A stretch of 64,000 nt of DNA from Filifactor alocis ATCC 35896 (GTDB taxonomy: Bacteria; Bacillota; Clostridia; Peptostreptococcales; Filifactoraceae), in contig NC_016630.1 in NCBI RefSeq assembly GCF_000163895.2, positions 1,867,013 to 1,931,012 on the forward strand, given 5' to 3'. Shown in pieces: positions 1 through 8,287 of the stretch. Each line of letters opens with the position of its first letter. Position 1 is the first letter of the stretch. Made by a program: the position numbers and the translations under genes. The notes beneath the pieces were generated by a model. That model searched no databases. It was not told the DNA's origin and saw only the letters and a list, made by a program, of their open reading frames with translations.

Positions 1-28
1 TGACTTCTCATCATTCCATAACATTTCA

Positions 29-68
29 CAAAAAAAGGAACTGTTGCATCATCAAACAACAGTTCCTT
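29..68 (-). terminator. Terminator of the DUF4026-type gene
   Basis: A perfect 12-bp inverted repeat (AAGGAACTGTTG at 35-46 and its complement at 57-68) has an A run on its left. Read leftward this is a stem followed by a U tract, as expected for a rho-independent terminator about 65 nt past the stop of the leftward gene ending at 133. Confidence 0.85.
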
Positions 69-132
69 ATCTGTATCTTATCGAACAAACTGTCCGTTTC
101 TTCTTTACTTCCCGTCGTACTCCCTTTCTCTC

Positions 133-1872
133 CTACAGTTCTTCATTCTGTAGAATATCGAGCAAGTAAGCAACTCTCGAATCAATAGAAACCCCTTTGA
201 AACTGATACTCCAGTCTGTCAACTGAGACAGAGGATACGTTCCTCTATCGCCCGGAACAATACCGCCATTACCAAACAGTTCTTGCAGCAGGATTCCGGA
301 GATTTCTTTCTCTGTGATTCTGTCAATCGTAAACCATACATGTTCAACAGCCTCTTCCCCTTCATCGGTCATCACATCAACTGCAATTTTTGCAATAACA
401 CGAATGTCCTCATCTTGAGATTTTTGTTGAAGTTGTAATGCTCTTTGGGGATAGGATACTCTCTCCCTTGCCATCGCTGCCATAATCTCCGTTGTCTTTG
501 TTCCAAACATAAATAGGGGATTTTCTCCGATTTTTTCGGCAAAAGAAGCAGGCTTTGTCAAGATTTCGTTATGGAAGTCTTCTTCATTTCTGTATAGAAA
601 AATCAGACTTGTATAGGTGTTGTGAGAACTTTGGCGATCCTCTTCCAAACCCTGTACACCATCTTCTTCATATTCTTTTATTCCTGACATCCAAGGTACG
701 ACAGTTGTCACAATCGGATCTCCGTCCGAGCAATTTCCAACAAAAAAGATAACGGGTTTCTCATCATCCTCATTGTAACAACCTTCAATCGGCTCTCCGT
801 TTGAACAATTTCCCACAAAAAAACTAACAGCTTTCTCCCCATCGTCCTTATAACAATCTTCAATCATCTGAGATGCTACAGAATTGATTAAACTGAACAT
901 GGAATCAACACTGTCTTTGTCAGCACCCAAGATTTCAAGTTCTGTAATCCCAAGAGGCATCAGACCGTGAGTATGAAGCCATACATCTCCGTTCGGTCCT
1001 TCAACCGCCTGTACACGATAGAGATCCATGGGACGAAGTCCCGCTTTGGATTGAGCAACCATGGCAATCTCTCTTTTGTTGAGCATACACTCCTGACTTT
1101 CCGCATAGATTGCAAGCATATCCGGAACCAAAGCATACAGTAATTTTATCTGAAGATGAATGGTTTCCAACGGATTTTTTTGCACCTCCGTATACAAAAC
1201 CAGTGCCGTATCTGACGAGGAGATTTCTCTTTCATCCTCTTTTGTAAAATATTTTCTTTGTAACTCAAAAATGATATCCGAATCAAATCCGTCCATAAAC
1301 ATATCGAAATCATACTCATTATCCTGATAAACAACTTTGAATGCAACAGAGTTCTCTTCTTCTGAATACTCGAATGCAACACACTTGACATCATCCAAAG
1401 AATCCAATCTCTCTCTTAAGTTCTCTTTAGAAAAATCTTCTTTCCCTTTTGGGTAAACACCTCTCATAATCGAAAATCTTTCCCATGGTTCCAAAGAGAT
1501 ACCACCCATCATCCTGTCACAAAGTTCAATCATCGCTATCGTATCTTCATCATCCGGCAAAAGCTCCAAAGCCTTTTCAAAATGTGCTTTTGCAGGTTGA
1601 TATTGCTGAAGACCTTCGTACGCCATTCCCATTCTGTACTGATAATTATGATTGTCTGACAAATCCTGTTCCAACGGTTTCAGTATTTCAATTGCTCTGT
1701 TACAACACTCCTCTTCAATCATGCTATCAGCAGAACGATAAATCCAAACTCTGCCCAACTCACTTAAAAGCTCCGGTGTTCTCTCCTCTTCGGAAAGGCT
1801 CATTACCACTTCCTCAATCTTGTCAACTTCCCCTTCCTTAAACCATTTTTGGCATTGTTCCAATAATGTCAT
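133..1872 (-). CDS. TPR-containing DUF4026/DUF2314-type protein
   Basis: Soluble protein of 579 residues, function unknown. The N-terminal quarter is helical and TPR-like (groups around GMAYEGLQQYQPAKAHFEKA). The middle and C-terminus resemble the DUF4026 family; the end (EHVWFTIDRI, then a G-rich turn and LSQLTDWSI) has the look of a DUF2314 fold. No signal peptide or membrane segment is visible. The start at 1872 is chosen because AAAGGAGG lies 7 nt upstream; an in-frame ATG at 1968 has no such site. Residues in the middle carry an in-frame 25-residue tandem duplication. The neighbouring DUF4375-type gene points the same way, so the two may be co-transcribed. Family assignment is by recall of motif shape and the biological role is not known. 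Confidence 0.75.
   Translation of the reverse strand: MTLLEQCQKWFKEGEVDKIEEVVMSLSEEERTPELLSELGRVWIYRSADSMIEEECCNRAIEILKPLEQDLSDNHNYQYRMGMAYEGLQQYQPAKAHFEKALELLPDDEDTIAMIELCDRMMGGISLEPWERFSIMRGVYPKGKEDFSKENLRERLDSLDDVKCVAFEYSEEENSVAFKVVYQDNEYDFDMFMDGFDSDIIFELQRKYFTKEDEREISSSDTALVLYTEVQKNPLETIHLQIKLLYALVPDMLAIYAESQECMLNKREIAMVAQSKAGLRPMDLYRVQAVEGPNGDVWLHTHGLMPLGITELEILGADKDSVDSMFSLINSVASQMIEDCYKDDGEKAVSFFVGNCSNGEPIEGCYNEDDEKPVIFFVGNCSDGDPIVTTVVPWMSGIKEYEEDGVQGLEEDRQSSHNTYTSLIFLYRNEEDFHNEILTKPASFAEKIGENPLFMFGTKTTEIMAAMARERVSYPQRALQLQQKSQDEDIRVIAKIAVDVMTDEGEEAVEHVWFTIDRITEKEISGILLQELFGNGGIVPGDRGTYPLSQLTDWSISFKGVSIDSRVAYLLDILQNEEL
716..865 (-). repeat. 75-bp in-frame tandem duplication
   Basis: Two diverged copies of a 75-bp unit lie head to tail inside the DUF4026-type gene. 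The encoded copies both contain FFVGNC followed by S-[ND]-G-[ED]-P-I, with CY and E/K-rich residues before them. Because 75 is a multiple of three the frame is kept. The copies differ at many bases, so the duplication is not recent. Confidence 0.85.
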
Positions 1873-1979
1873 AGCATATCCTCCTTTTTCTCTATCATTA
1901 ATGAAAGAAATCTCCCTTTCAAAAATATCTTCCTTTTGTACTTCATGCAGTGTATTCACCGATTCCAAAAAACTGCTTA

Positions 1980-2489
1980 TCAGCTCATTTCATAGTATCC
2001 GTCAAACACAAATTTTTCCGGATGCGTTCTCACATACTCATCCTCATATACTCCCTCATAGTCATATACAAAGCTGTCCGCATCTTCAAATAAGTCCTCT
2101 ATTTTTTCATCCTGCATCCATTCTTGCAACCTGTCACAACGCATATCTCTATCGTAAGGAATTCTGCCGCCGAAACAATCCGCAATTTTTTGTAAATTTG
2201 CTGCAAGTTCATTCATCCCGAACAACTGAAAGCCGTTCAATGTATCTTCCCAAACAATACCCGTGGAATTTTCAAGAAACTGCCAATGTCCTCCGTTGTT
2301 CACTTCCAAAAAATACCATGTCGTTGCCAAAAGATATCTCTGCTCCAATGTGAACGCCTCCGCCGATTTCAAATACTCTTCATAAGAACCGTAGATATCG
2401 ACTCTCCAATACATCGGCTGTGTTATGTCCCAAGTATCATCTATGTTTTTCAAATCATCGACAGTAATTTTTTTGTAAACTTGTTCCAT
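1980..2489 (-). CDS. DUF4375 (DMP19-like) domain protein
   Basis: Predicted cytoplasmic protein of about 169 residues. The central segment, with TTWYFLEVNNGGHWQFLENS, matches the signature of the DUF4375/DMP19 family (a W-x-x-x-E-V-N-N-G-G-x-x-Q-F-x-x-N-S pattern). In bacteria this family is mostly of unknown role; some relatives are described as DNA-mimic proteins, and the strongly acidic C-terminal third here (many D and E) is compatible with that but does not prove it. ATG at 2489 is preceded by AAGGGG at 12 nt; an in-frame ATG exists at 2546 with a poorer site. The gene lies upstream of the DUF4026-type gene on the same strand with a 107-nt gap. Confidence 0.7.
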   Translation of the reverse strand: MEQVYKKITVDDLKNIDDTWDITQPMYWRVDIYGSYEEYLKSAEAFTLEQRYLLATTWYFLEVNNGGHWQFLENSTGIVWEDTLNGFQLFGMNELAANLQKIADCFGGRIPYDRDMRCDRLQEWMQDEKIEDLFEDADSFVYDYEGVYEDEYVRTHPEKFVFDGYYEMS

Positions 2490-2660
2490 GTGCAATTCCA
2501 ACCCCTTATCGCTTTCATCTCCTGATTTTATTCTTCCCGTATCCAAACACTTCTATTATTTCTTATTGAATATTTTACTATTATTCGATACAAAAATAAA
2601 TATGTATGAAAAGATTGATATCTGTTCCGGACAAAAATTTAAAATATAAACAATAAATTC

Positions 2661-2689
2661 TTGACATATTTTGATGATATCCGTATAAT
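2661..2689 (+). promoter_or_regulatory. Consensus sigma-A promoter of rpmH
   Basis: TTGACA at 2661-2666 and TATAAT at 2684-2689 with a 17-bp spacer are both perfect consensus boxes. The promoter lies about 75 nt upstream of rpmH and probably drives the whole rpmH-to-jag cluster. Confidence 0.93.
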
Positions 2690-2764
2690 GATACCATAAT
2701 GTAAAAATGCGGAAATTGTCTGTACTTATGATATTCTGCATAATAAAGGAAGGTGGTGGATAAA

Positions 2765-2899
2765 ATGAAGAGAACTTATCAACCTAAAAGAAGACAAAGA
2801 AAGAAAGTACATGGATTTAGAAAAAGAATGCAATCTGCAACCGGTAGAAATGTATTGAGAAGAAGAAGAGCAAAAGGCAGAAAAAGATTATCTGCGTAA
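2765..2899 (+). CDS. rpmH: 50S ribosomal protein L34
   Basis: A 44-residue, very basic protein beginning MKRTYQPKRRQRKKVHGF and ending RRRRAKGRKRLSA, which is the textbook L34 sequence. L34 is a small protein of the large ribosomal subunit. A strong site (AAGGAAGGTGGTGG) precedes the ATG. It is first in the rpmH-rnpA-yidD-yidC-jag cluster typical of bacterial origins and has a near-perfect promoter. Because the gene is so short it is easily missed by automatic calling. Confidence 0.98.
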   Translation: MKRTYQPKRRQRKKVHGFRKRMQSATGRNVLRRRRAKGRKRLSA

Positions 2900-2902
2900 T
2901 AG

Positions 2903-2935
2903 AAAGGCCGCGTGTTGAGATGTGGCCTTTTTTTA
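2903..2935 (+). terminator. Attenuating terminator after rpmH
   Basis: Stem AAAGGCC/GGCCTTT with a 14-nt loop is followed by seven T. It sits between rpmH and rnpA, where partial termination would keep L34 mRNA more abundant than the downstream RNase P protein message. Confidence 0.75.
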
Positions 2936-2969
2936 TTAGTTTTTATTAGTATTAAACATGAGGTACTGT

Positions 2970-3296
2970 ATGATTTTTTCGAGTTTAAAAAAGAACGAAG
3001 ACTTTCGAACCGTATACAACAGAGGCAAATCCTTTGCGAACAGACAGCTTGTATTCTACTATATGCCAAACAAATTGTCCGAGAACAGAGTCGGATTTTC
3101 TATTTCAAAAAAGTTTGGAAAAGCGGTGTATCGTAACAAGGCGCGCCGAAGATTGAAAGAAATCTTAAGAGCTTCCTCTTGTAAAAAACAAGGATACGAC
3201 ATGATTTTTATTGTTCGTCCCGGTGCAAAAGAGGCGGACTATGCAACTCTTGAAAAATCTGTAACTCATTTATTTCAAAAAACTGAGATGATTTAA
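2970..3296 (+). CDS. rnpA: Ribonuclease P protein component
   Basis: Basic 108-residue protein that binds RNase P RNA and helps process the 5' ends of tRNA precursors. The RNR-type motif RNKARRRLKE lies near the middle and the N-terminus carries the usual F..NR.GK.. segment. The start at 2970 is preferred over the ATG at 2958 because GAGG lies 6 nt before it. The stop overlaps the start of yidD by one base (TAATG), indicating translational coupling. Size and neighbours match the family. Confidence 0.95.
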   Translation: MIFSSLKKNEDFRTVYNRGKSFANRQLVFYYMPNKLSENRVGFSISKKFGKAVYRNKARRRLKEILRASSCKKQGYDMIFIVRPGAKEADYATLEKSVTHLFQKTEMI

Positions 3297-3532
3297 TGAC
3301 AAAACTACTAAAAAAGATTATAATAGCATTGATTCGTTTTTACCAACTGGCTCTATCACCTCTAAAACAACCTACTTGTCAGTTTTCGCCGACTTGTTCT
3401 CAATACAGCATAGAAGCCATTGAACGTTTCGGAGTGATAAAAGGCACTTATCTTTCCGTTCGAAGAATTTTGAAATGCCATCCGTTTCATGAGGGTGGAT
3501 ATGACCCCGTGCCTGAAAAATGGAAATCTTAG
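3296..3532 (+). CDS. yidD: Membrane protein insertion efficiency factor YidD
   Basis: Small 78-residue protein with the diagnostic C-x-F-S-P-T-C-S-x-Y-[AS] motif (CQFSPTCSQYS, residues about 28-38) and the CHPFHEGGYDPVP C-terminal motif. An N-terminal amphipathic helix (about residues 4-22) is thought to attach it to the inner membrane face, where it assists YidC-dependent insertion. It overlaps rnpA by one base and lies 12 nt before yidC, the standard order. Confidence 0.97.
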   Translation: MTKLLKKIIIALIRFYQLALSPLKQPTCQFSPTCSQYSIEAIERFGVIKGTYLSVRRILKCHPFHEGGYDPVPEKWKS

Positions 3533-3544
3533 GAGGATTATCAG

Positions 3545-4306
3545 TTGACAACACCAATTGCAAAAGTACTCGGTATGCTTTTAAAGATGATTTATACCGT
3601 CACCCAAAACTACGGACTTGCCATCATATTTTTTACGATTATCGTAAAGCTGGCAATGTTACCGCTTACCCTATCTCAAAATAAATCAATGATGGAGATG
3701 AACAAAATCCAACCATTGATTCAGGATATTCAAAAGAAATATCCGAAGGATAAACAAAAGCAGGCAGAACTCACAACACAGCTTTACAAAGAGCACGGTG
3801 TCAATCCGATGATGGGTTGCTTACCGTTGCTTGTACAAATGCCTATTTTATTTGCTTTATTTCGTGCATTGCGTAATCCCGTAGAATACGTATTCGGCTC
3901 TGAAACATTATTTCAAGTTGCCGATACCAGTTTCTTGTGGCTCAAGAATTTGAGCAGTCCCGACATTATTACCATCGGCGGTTTTGCGTTTCCTTTCATT
4001 TTTCCGATTGTTGCCGCAGCAGCAACTTTTATTGACACCAAGATGACAATGTTAAAAAATGACAAGAAAAAGGAAAAACAAAAAGACGGAAAACAAAATC
4101 AACCGGAAAATCCGGGAGAAAGCATGCAAAAAACAATGTTATATATGATGCCATTGATGATTTTTTGGTGGGGACGTTCTTTCCCTGCAGGTCTTTCTAT
4201 CTACTGGGCAGTATCAACACTGTTTTCTATCGCACAACGCAAAATTGTAGAGCGTATCAGTCTGTCAAAAGAAAAGGGTACTCAAGCTATCGAAAGGAGA
4301 AAATAA
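3545..4306 (+). CDS. yidC: Membrane protein insertase YidC/SpoIIIJ/Oxa1
   Basis: Polytopic insertase of 253 residues that inserts and folds membrane proteins alone or with SecYEG. The sequence shows the Oxa1 core: a first hydrophobic segment ending IIVKLAMLPL (a Lys rather than the commoner Arg in the groove position), a charged cytoplasmic helical hairpin (QKKYPKDKQKQAEL), the GCLPLLVQMPILFALF motif, and two later membrane segments. There is no lipoprotein-type signal, unlike Bacillus SpoIIIJ. The start is TTG with AGGAGG 8 nt upstream. A Lys/Gln-rich loop of about 30 residues precedes the last membrane segments. Confidence 0.95.
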   Translation: MTTPIAKVLGMLLKMIYTVTQNYGLAIIFFTIIVKLAMLPLTLSQNKSMMEMNKIQPLIQDIQKKYPKDKQKQAELTTQLYKEHGVNPMMGCLPLLVQMPILFALFRALRNPVEYVFGSETLFQVADTSFLWLKNLSSPDIITIGGFAFPFIFPIVAAAATFIDTKMTMLKNDKKKEKQKDGKQNQPENPGESMQKTMLYMMPLMIFWWGRSFPAGLSIYWAVSTLFSIAQRKIVERISLSKEKGTQAIERRK

Positions 4307-4308
4307 GT

Positions 4309-4977
4309 ATGAGAACAATTGACGTACTTGCAAAAACGAAAGAAGAAGCAATTGCGAAAGCAATGGCGGAATTGAATGTTCCGATGGAACGCCTCGAAGT
4401 TGAAGTAATCGAAGAAGCAACCAAAGGCTTTTTGGGATTGATAGGAAAAAAAGAATGCCATATCCGTGTGACGGAGTTAGATGATACTCGTGCAGAAGAA
4501 TTTGCAACAGAATTTTTGAACGGACTGTTCGAAGTGACTAATACCGATTGTTCCTTTACTTGCGAAAAAGATGAAGATGGCATTTTGCATATCAATGTGG
4601 AAGGAGAAGAATCTTCCCTATTCATCGGTCGTCGCGGTGACACATTGGACGCATTGCAAATGTTGACTACTTTGGTGGTAAACAGACAATTGGAAGACTA
4701 CCAAAAAATTATGATTGACATTGAAGATTATCGTGAAAAGAGAGAAGAATCGCTCACAAACTATGTAAAGAAAATGGCTCGACAAGTTGCAAAATACAAA
4801 CGCAGTGTAAAATTGGATCCGATGAATCCTTACGATAGAAGAATCGCACATTCCGTATTGCAAGGCGATCCGTATGTAACGACCTACAGTGAAGGAAAAG
4901 ACCCTTATCGCAGAGTTGTTATCTCACTGAAGAAAGAAAAAAGAGTTCCTCAAATTGCCGAAGATCCGGAAGAATAA
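4309..4977 (+). CDS. jag: RNA-binding protein Jag/KhpB
   Basis: RNA-binding protein of 222 residues with three parts: Jag_N domain (about 1-50, ATKGFLGLIGKKECHIRV), a KH domain (about 75-150, with IGRRGDTLDALQ as its loop), and a C-terminal R3H domain (R-x-x-A-H at about residues 184-188, DRRIAHSVLQ). KhpB works with KhpA in RNA control linked to cell division and envelope growth in other Firmicutes. ATG at 4309 follows AAGGAGAAAATAAGT and lies 2 nt after the yidC stop. Homology-like sequence upstream of 4309 in this frame is only a shadow of yidC. Confidence 0.95.
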   Translation: MRTIDVLAKTKEEAIAKAMAELNVPMERLEVEVIEEATKGFLGLIGKKECHIRVTELDDTRAEEFATEFLNGLFEVTNTDCSFTCEKDEDGILHINVEGEESSLFIGRRGDTLDALQMLTTLVVNRQLEDYQKIMIDIEDYREKREESLTNYVKKMARQVAKYKRSVKLDPMNPYDRRIAHSVLQGDPYVTTYSEGKDPYRRVVISLKKEKRVPQIAEDPEE

Positions 4978-4988
4978 AAACAACATCC

Positions 4989-5025
4989 AAGGTTATTGTC
5001 CGCTAAAGGGCAATAACCTTTTTTA
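4989..5025 (+). terminator. Terminator after jag
   Basis: A perfect 10-bp stem (AAGGTTATTG/CAATAACCTT) with a 12-nt loop and a T tail ends the rpmH-jag cluster. Confidence 0.9.
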
Positions 5026-5115
5026 TACTTATTCGGTCACAAATTTTTGAAGTTGTTATTGTTTCGTACAATATCATTCCAAAAAACACCTCTCTGTCGA
5101 ATCCTTATTCCTATT

Positions 5116-5143
5116 TTGCAAAAAGAGTATTCTATGGTAAGAT
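5116..5143 (+). promoter_or_regulatory. Promoter of ogt-mnmE-degV
   Basis: TTGCAA at 5116-5121 and TAAGAT at 5138-5143 with a 16-bp spacer; the -10 is extended by TGG. It follows the terminator after jag and precedes ogt by about 50 nt. Confidence 0.65.
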
Positions 5144-5194
5144 GAAAACAAATCTTTTGGAACATATTTTTAGACATGATAAAAAGGAGAATCC

Positions 5195-5689
5195 ATGAAG
5201 TATTATCAGATTTACACATTTGATATCATCGGTACAATCACAGCAATTGCAACAGAAGACTACATTACACATCTTTCTTTCGCAGATCGTTCCTCTTTCT
5301 TCCATCCTTCTTCCGAGAAATTGGAACAAAGAGAAACCGCTCTGTTGAAACAACTGAACCGGCAACTTTGGGAATATGTCCGCAAAGAAAGAACCGTCTT
5401 TACCGTTCCGTTTTCTGCAAAAGGCACTCCGTTTCAAGAAAAAGTATGGCATCAGCTTTGCCAAATTCCATACGGATGCACCGAAACATACAAAGAAATT
5501 GCCGTTGCTATCGGAAATCAGCAAGCATCTCGCGCAGTCGGAATGGCGAACAATAAGAATCCCATCAGCATCCTGATTCCATGTCACAGAGTCATCGGCA
5601 GCAATGGAAGTCCTGTAGGATATGCCGGAGGATTGGATAAAAAAATACAATTATTATATTTGGAAGGGAATAACTATGTTTATAGATGA
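5195..5689 (+). CDS. ogt: Methylated-DNA-protein-cysteine methyltransferase
   Basis: Suicide DNA repair enzyme of 164 residues that moves the alkyl group from O6-alkylguanine (and O4-alkylthymine) to its own cysteine. The active-site motif IPCHRVIG is present near residue 130, followed by GYAGGLDKK, and the helix-turn-helix segment YGCTETYKEIA precedes it. ATG at 5195 follows AAAAAGGAG. Its 3' end overlaps the mnmE start by 14 nt, so the two are translationally coupled. That is an unusual partner for mnmE in an origin cluster. Confidence 0.95.
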   Translation: MKYYQIYTFDIIGTITAIATEDYITHLSFADRSSFFHPSSEKLEQRETALLKQLNRQLWEYVRKERTVFTVPFSAKGTPFQEKVWHQLCQIPYGCTETYKEIAVAIGNQQASRAVGMANNKNPISILIPCHRVIGSNGSPVGYAGGLDKKIQLLYLEGNNYVYR

Positions 5690-7049
5690 TACAATCGCAG
5701 CAATTGCTACCGCAACAGGCGAAGGCGGAATCGGAATCATCCGAATCAGCGGTATGCACTCCTTGGAAATTGCAAAAAAAGTCTTTCGCTCTATCTCAAA
5801 CAAACAGCCGGAAGAGTATCCGCGCACACTGTGTTACGGTCACATTGTCAAAGACAACACCGTTCTTGATGAAGTGCTGACAGTCTATATGCCGGCTCCT
5901 CACACCTACACCAAAGAAGACATTGTTGAAATTCAATGTCACGGCGGAATGATTGCAACCAAAATGATTTTGGAATGGGTACTGGAAAACGGCGCAAGAA
6001 TGGCGGAACACGGGGAATTTACCAAAAGAGCCTTCTTAAACGGTAGAATTGACTTGTCACAGGCAGAAGCAATCAAAGACATCATTTCCGCACAGACGGC
6101 AAAAAGCTTTCTTGTTGCCCAAAACCAGTTGCAAGGCAGCATTTCCAACAAAATAAAATCCATTCGAAACAAAGTGACGGAAGATGTTGCAAAAATTACC
6201 GTTGCTGTTGATTTTCCGGAAGAAGATACCCCGGAAGTCACCTATGAAGAATTAAAAGAGAGTATGCTTCTTTGCCAAACGGAAATGAAACAACTTCTTG
6301 AAACCTTTGAAACAGGACGATTGCTGAAAGAAGGGCTGAAAACCGCCATCATCGGAAAACCGAATGTCGGCAAATCTTCCCTTCTGAATGAAATTTTGCA
6401 AGAACAGCGTGCCATTGTGACCGATATCGAAGGAACCACACGCGATGTCATTGAAGAAATGATTACCATTGACGGCGTCCCTCTTCGCATCATCGACACT
6501 GCCGGTATCCGCGATACAGAAGACATTGTAGAACAAATCGGCGTAAGTCGTTCCAAAGAAATCATGCAACAAGCTGATTTAGTTCTTGTGCTTCTCGATT
6601 TAAGTCGTCCTCTCACGGAAGAAGACCATATTATTTTAGAACAGAGCAAAGAGAAAAAAAGAATTCTTCTGCTTAACAAAACAGATTTGCCTTCCGTTTG
6701 GAATCCGAACGAAGAGCCGTCCATTGCAGGAGAGATGGTCATTCAGACCTCCATGTCACAAAAAATCGGAATCGAGACCTTGAAAGAACAAATCAAAGAA
6801 CTGGTATTTCAAGGACAAGTCATTATCTCAAACGATGGAATGTTAAACAATGTCCGTCACAAAAACTCATTAATTCATGCCATCAAGAGCAGTGAAGATG
6901 CCCTCGACTCCATCGAACAGGCACTTCCTCTTGATATCTTGGAAACAGATTTCAAAAACTGTTGGACCTATCTTGGAGAAATCACAGGAGAAACCGTATC
7001 AGAAGAGTTGTTGGACACCATCTTCAAAAACTTCTGTATCGGAAAATAA
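5676..7049 (+). CDS. mnmE: tRNA modification GTPase MnmE
   Basis: GTPase of 457 residues that, with MnmG, installs the (carboxymethyl)aminomethyl group on wobble U34 of certain tRNAs. The N-terminal folate-binding domain (MFIDDTIAAIATATGEGGIGIIR) comes first; the G domain shows the P-loop GKPNVGKSS, DIEGTTRD, DTAGIRDT and NKTD; the protein ends in the required CIGK cysteine motif. ATG at 5676 lies inside the end of ogt, preceded by GAAGGGAA. Its partner mnmG is at 52 kb in this window rather than adjacent, as it is in many Firmicutes. Confidence 0.97.
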   Translation: MFIDDTIAAIATATGEGGIGIIRISGMHSLEIAKKVFRSISNKQPEEYPRTLCYGHIVKDNTVLDEVLTVYMPAPHTYTKEDIVEIQCHGGMIATKMILEWVLENGARMAEHGEFTKRAFLNGRIDLSQAEAIKDIISAQTAKSFLVAQNQLQGSISNKIKSIRNKVTEDVAKITVAVDFPEEDTPEVTYEELKESMLLCQTEMKQLLETFETGRLLKEGLKTAIIGKPNVGKSSLLNEILQEQRAIVTDIEGTTRDVIEEMITIDGVPLRIIDTAGIRDTEDIVEQIGVSRSKEIMQQADLVLVLLDLSRPLTEEDHIILEQSKEKKRILLLNKTDLPSVWNPNEEPSIAGEMVIQTSMSQKIGIETLKEQIKELVFQGQVIISNDGMLNNVRHKNSLIHAIKSSEDALDSIEQALPLDILETDFKNCWTYLGEITGETVSEELLDTIFKNFCIGK

Positions 7050-7078
7050 AACCATACTATAAATGAAGGAGATTATCT

Positions 7079-7969
7079 ATGAAAGAAATGTTTGAAATTC
7101 TGACAGACTCCACCTTTGACCTTATGCCGAAACAAGTTGATGAATTGAATATATCCGTTGTTCCGATGAGCTTTCAAATGGAAGGTGTCAACTACCTGCA
7201 TTACCATGATTTTCGACAAATGTCATTAGATGAATTCTATACCAAATTGAAGAAGAACAACTCAGTCAGCACAAGTCAAACAACCCCACATCAATTCTAT
7301 GAACAATTCCTTCCTTTTGCAAAAGAAGGAAAAAATTTCTTATATATCAGCTTTTCAAGTGGATTGAGTGGAACTTATGATTCGTCCATCCTTGCATTGG
7401 ATCAACTTCGCACGGAATTTCCGAATGTAACAATGCACGCAGTAGATTCTCTCAGTGCATCCGGTGGGGAAGGACTTGTCGTTTACCTTGCTTGCAAAAT
7501 GAGAAAGAACGGAGCAACCTTGGAAGAAACAAAACGATGGGTAGAACAAAAAGCATCCAAACACATCGTTCACTGGGTCAGTATCGACAATCTGACACAG
7601 TTGTCACGGGGAGGTCGAATCAATCCCGTTCTTGCTTCTGTCGGCAATCTTCTCCATGTCAAACCTCTCCTCTGTGTAACAGAAAAAGGAACCTTGGATT
7701 TGAAAGAAAAATGCAGAGGTAACAAAGCCAAATACAAAAATGCTGTCGACACCCTCACTCAAAAATGGCTTCCTAACGAACATAGTGAAATCATTATCTT
7801 TCATGCGAATGCGAAAGAAGACGCATTGAAACTCAAAACACTTTTGGAAGAACAAGAGATTGTAAAACAGTACCAACCACATATCATGCTCTCCCAAATA
7901 GGACCGGTCATTGCATCACACACCGGACAAGGTGCTGTATGTATGGCATTCTACGGAACCGAAAGATAG
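7079..7969 (+). CDS. DegV/FakB-family fatty-acid-binding protein
   Basis: Protein of 296 residues with the DegV fold: N-terminal ILTDSTFDL, the T-S-Q-T/P ligand loop (STSQTTP), FSSGLSGTYDSS and the DNLTQLSRGGRI motif. Family members carry a single fatty acid and present it to fatty acid kinase FakA so that exogenous fatty acids enter phospholipid synthesis. No FakA gene is in the window. The gene follows mnmE by 29 nt with AAGGAG upstream and is followed by a strong terminator, so it is probably the last gene of the ogt-mnmE unit. Confidence 0.92.
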   Translation: MKEMFEILTDSTFDLMPKQVDELNISVVPMSFQMEGVNYLHYHDFRQMSLDEFYTKLKKNNSVSTSQTTPHQFYEQFLPFAKEGKNFLYISFSSGLSGTYDSSILALDQLRTEFPNVTMHAVDSLSASGGEGLVVYLACKMRKNGATLEETKRWVEQKASKHIVHWVSIDNLTQLSRGGRINPVLASVGNLLHVKPLLCVTEKGTLDLKEKCRGNKAKYKNAVDTLTQKWLPNEHSEIIIFHANAKEDALKLKTLLEEQEIVKQYQPHIMLSQIGPVIASHTGQGAVCMAFYGTER

Positions 7970-7984
7970 GATACGACATAGGAT

Positions 7985-8032
7985 AGCAATTCCAATCATT
8001 TGCATCAAAGTGATTGGAATTGCTGTTTTTAT
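7985..8032 (+). terminator. Terminator after degV
   Basis: A perfect 14-bp stem (AGCAATTCCAATCA and its complement at 8011-8024) is followed by GTTTTTAT. Confidence 0.95.
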
Positions 8033-8153
8033 AAAAAACAACACTCTTACAAGCGTCCACTCCATCTTCTCCCATTTCTATCCTCTGTTCCAGTTTCATT
8101 TTTGAAATATTCATCGTATCCGGACATATCAGAAGAGTCATTCCAACGCAAAA

Positions 8154-8243
8154 TTGATATATTTTTTATTCTGTGCTATGATGAACAATATGGTAAGAGA
8201 TTATCAATCAAAAGTTCTGTAGTAAGAGGTAATCTCCTCTTAC
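8154..8243 (+). promoter_or_regulatory. Promoter and leader hairpin of the MATE gene
   Basis: TTGATA at 8154-8159 and TATGAT at 8177-8182, spacer 17, form a likely promoter. About 40 nt further on, a perfect 8-bp inverted repeat (GTAAGAGG at 8222-8229, CCTCTTAC at 8236-8243) lies in the leader. It lacks a clear U tail; it may be an operator or an RNA hairpin. Confidence 0.6.
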
Positions 8244-8287
8244 AAAAGAGCCTTTCTACATAGAACAAGCGGAATGGAGGTTTTACT

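Noticed and set aside
6242..6742. Long leftward frame opposite mnmE
   Set aside because: It is the antisense of a clearly conserved mnmE and is Ser-rich without a ribosome site, as expected for a shadow frame.
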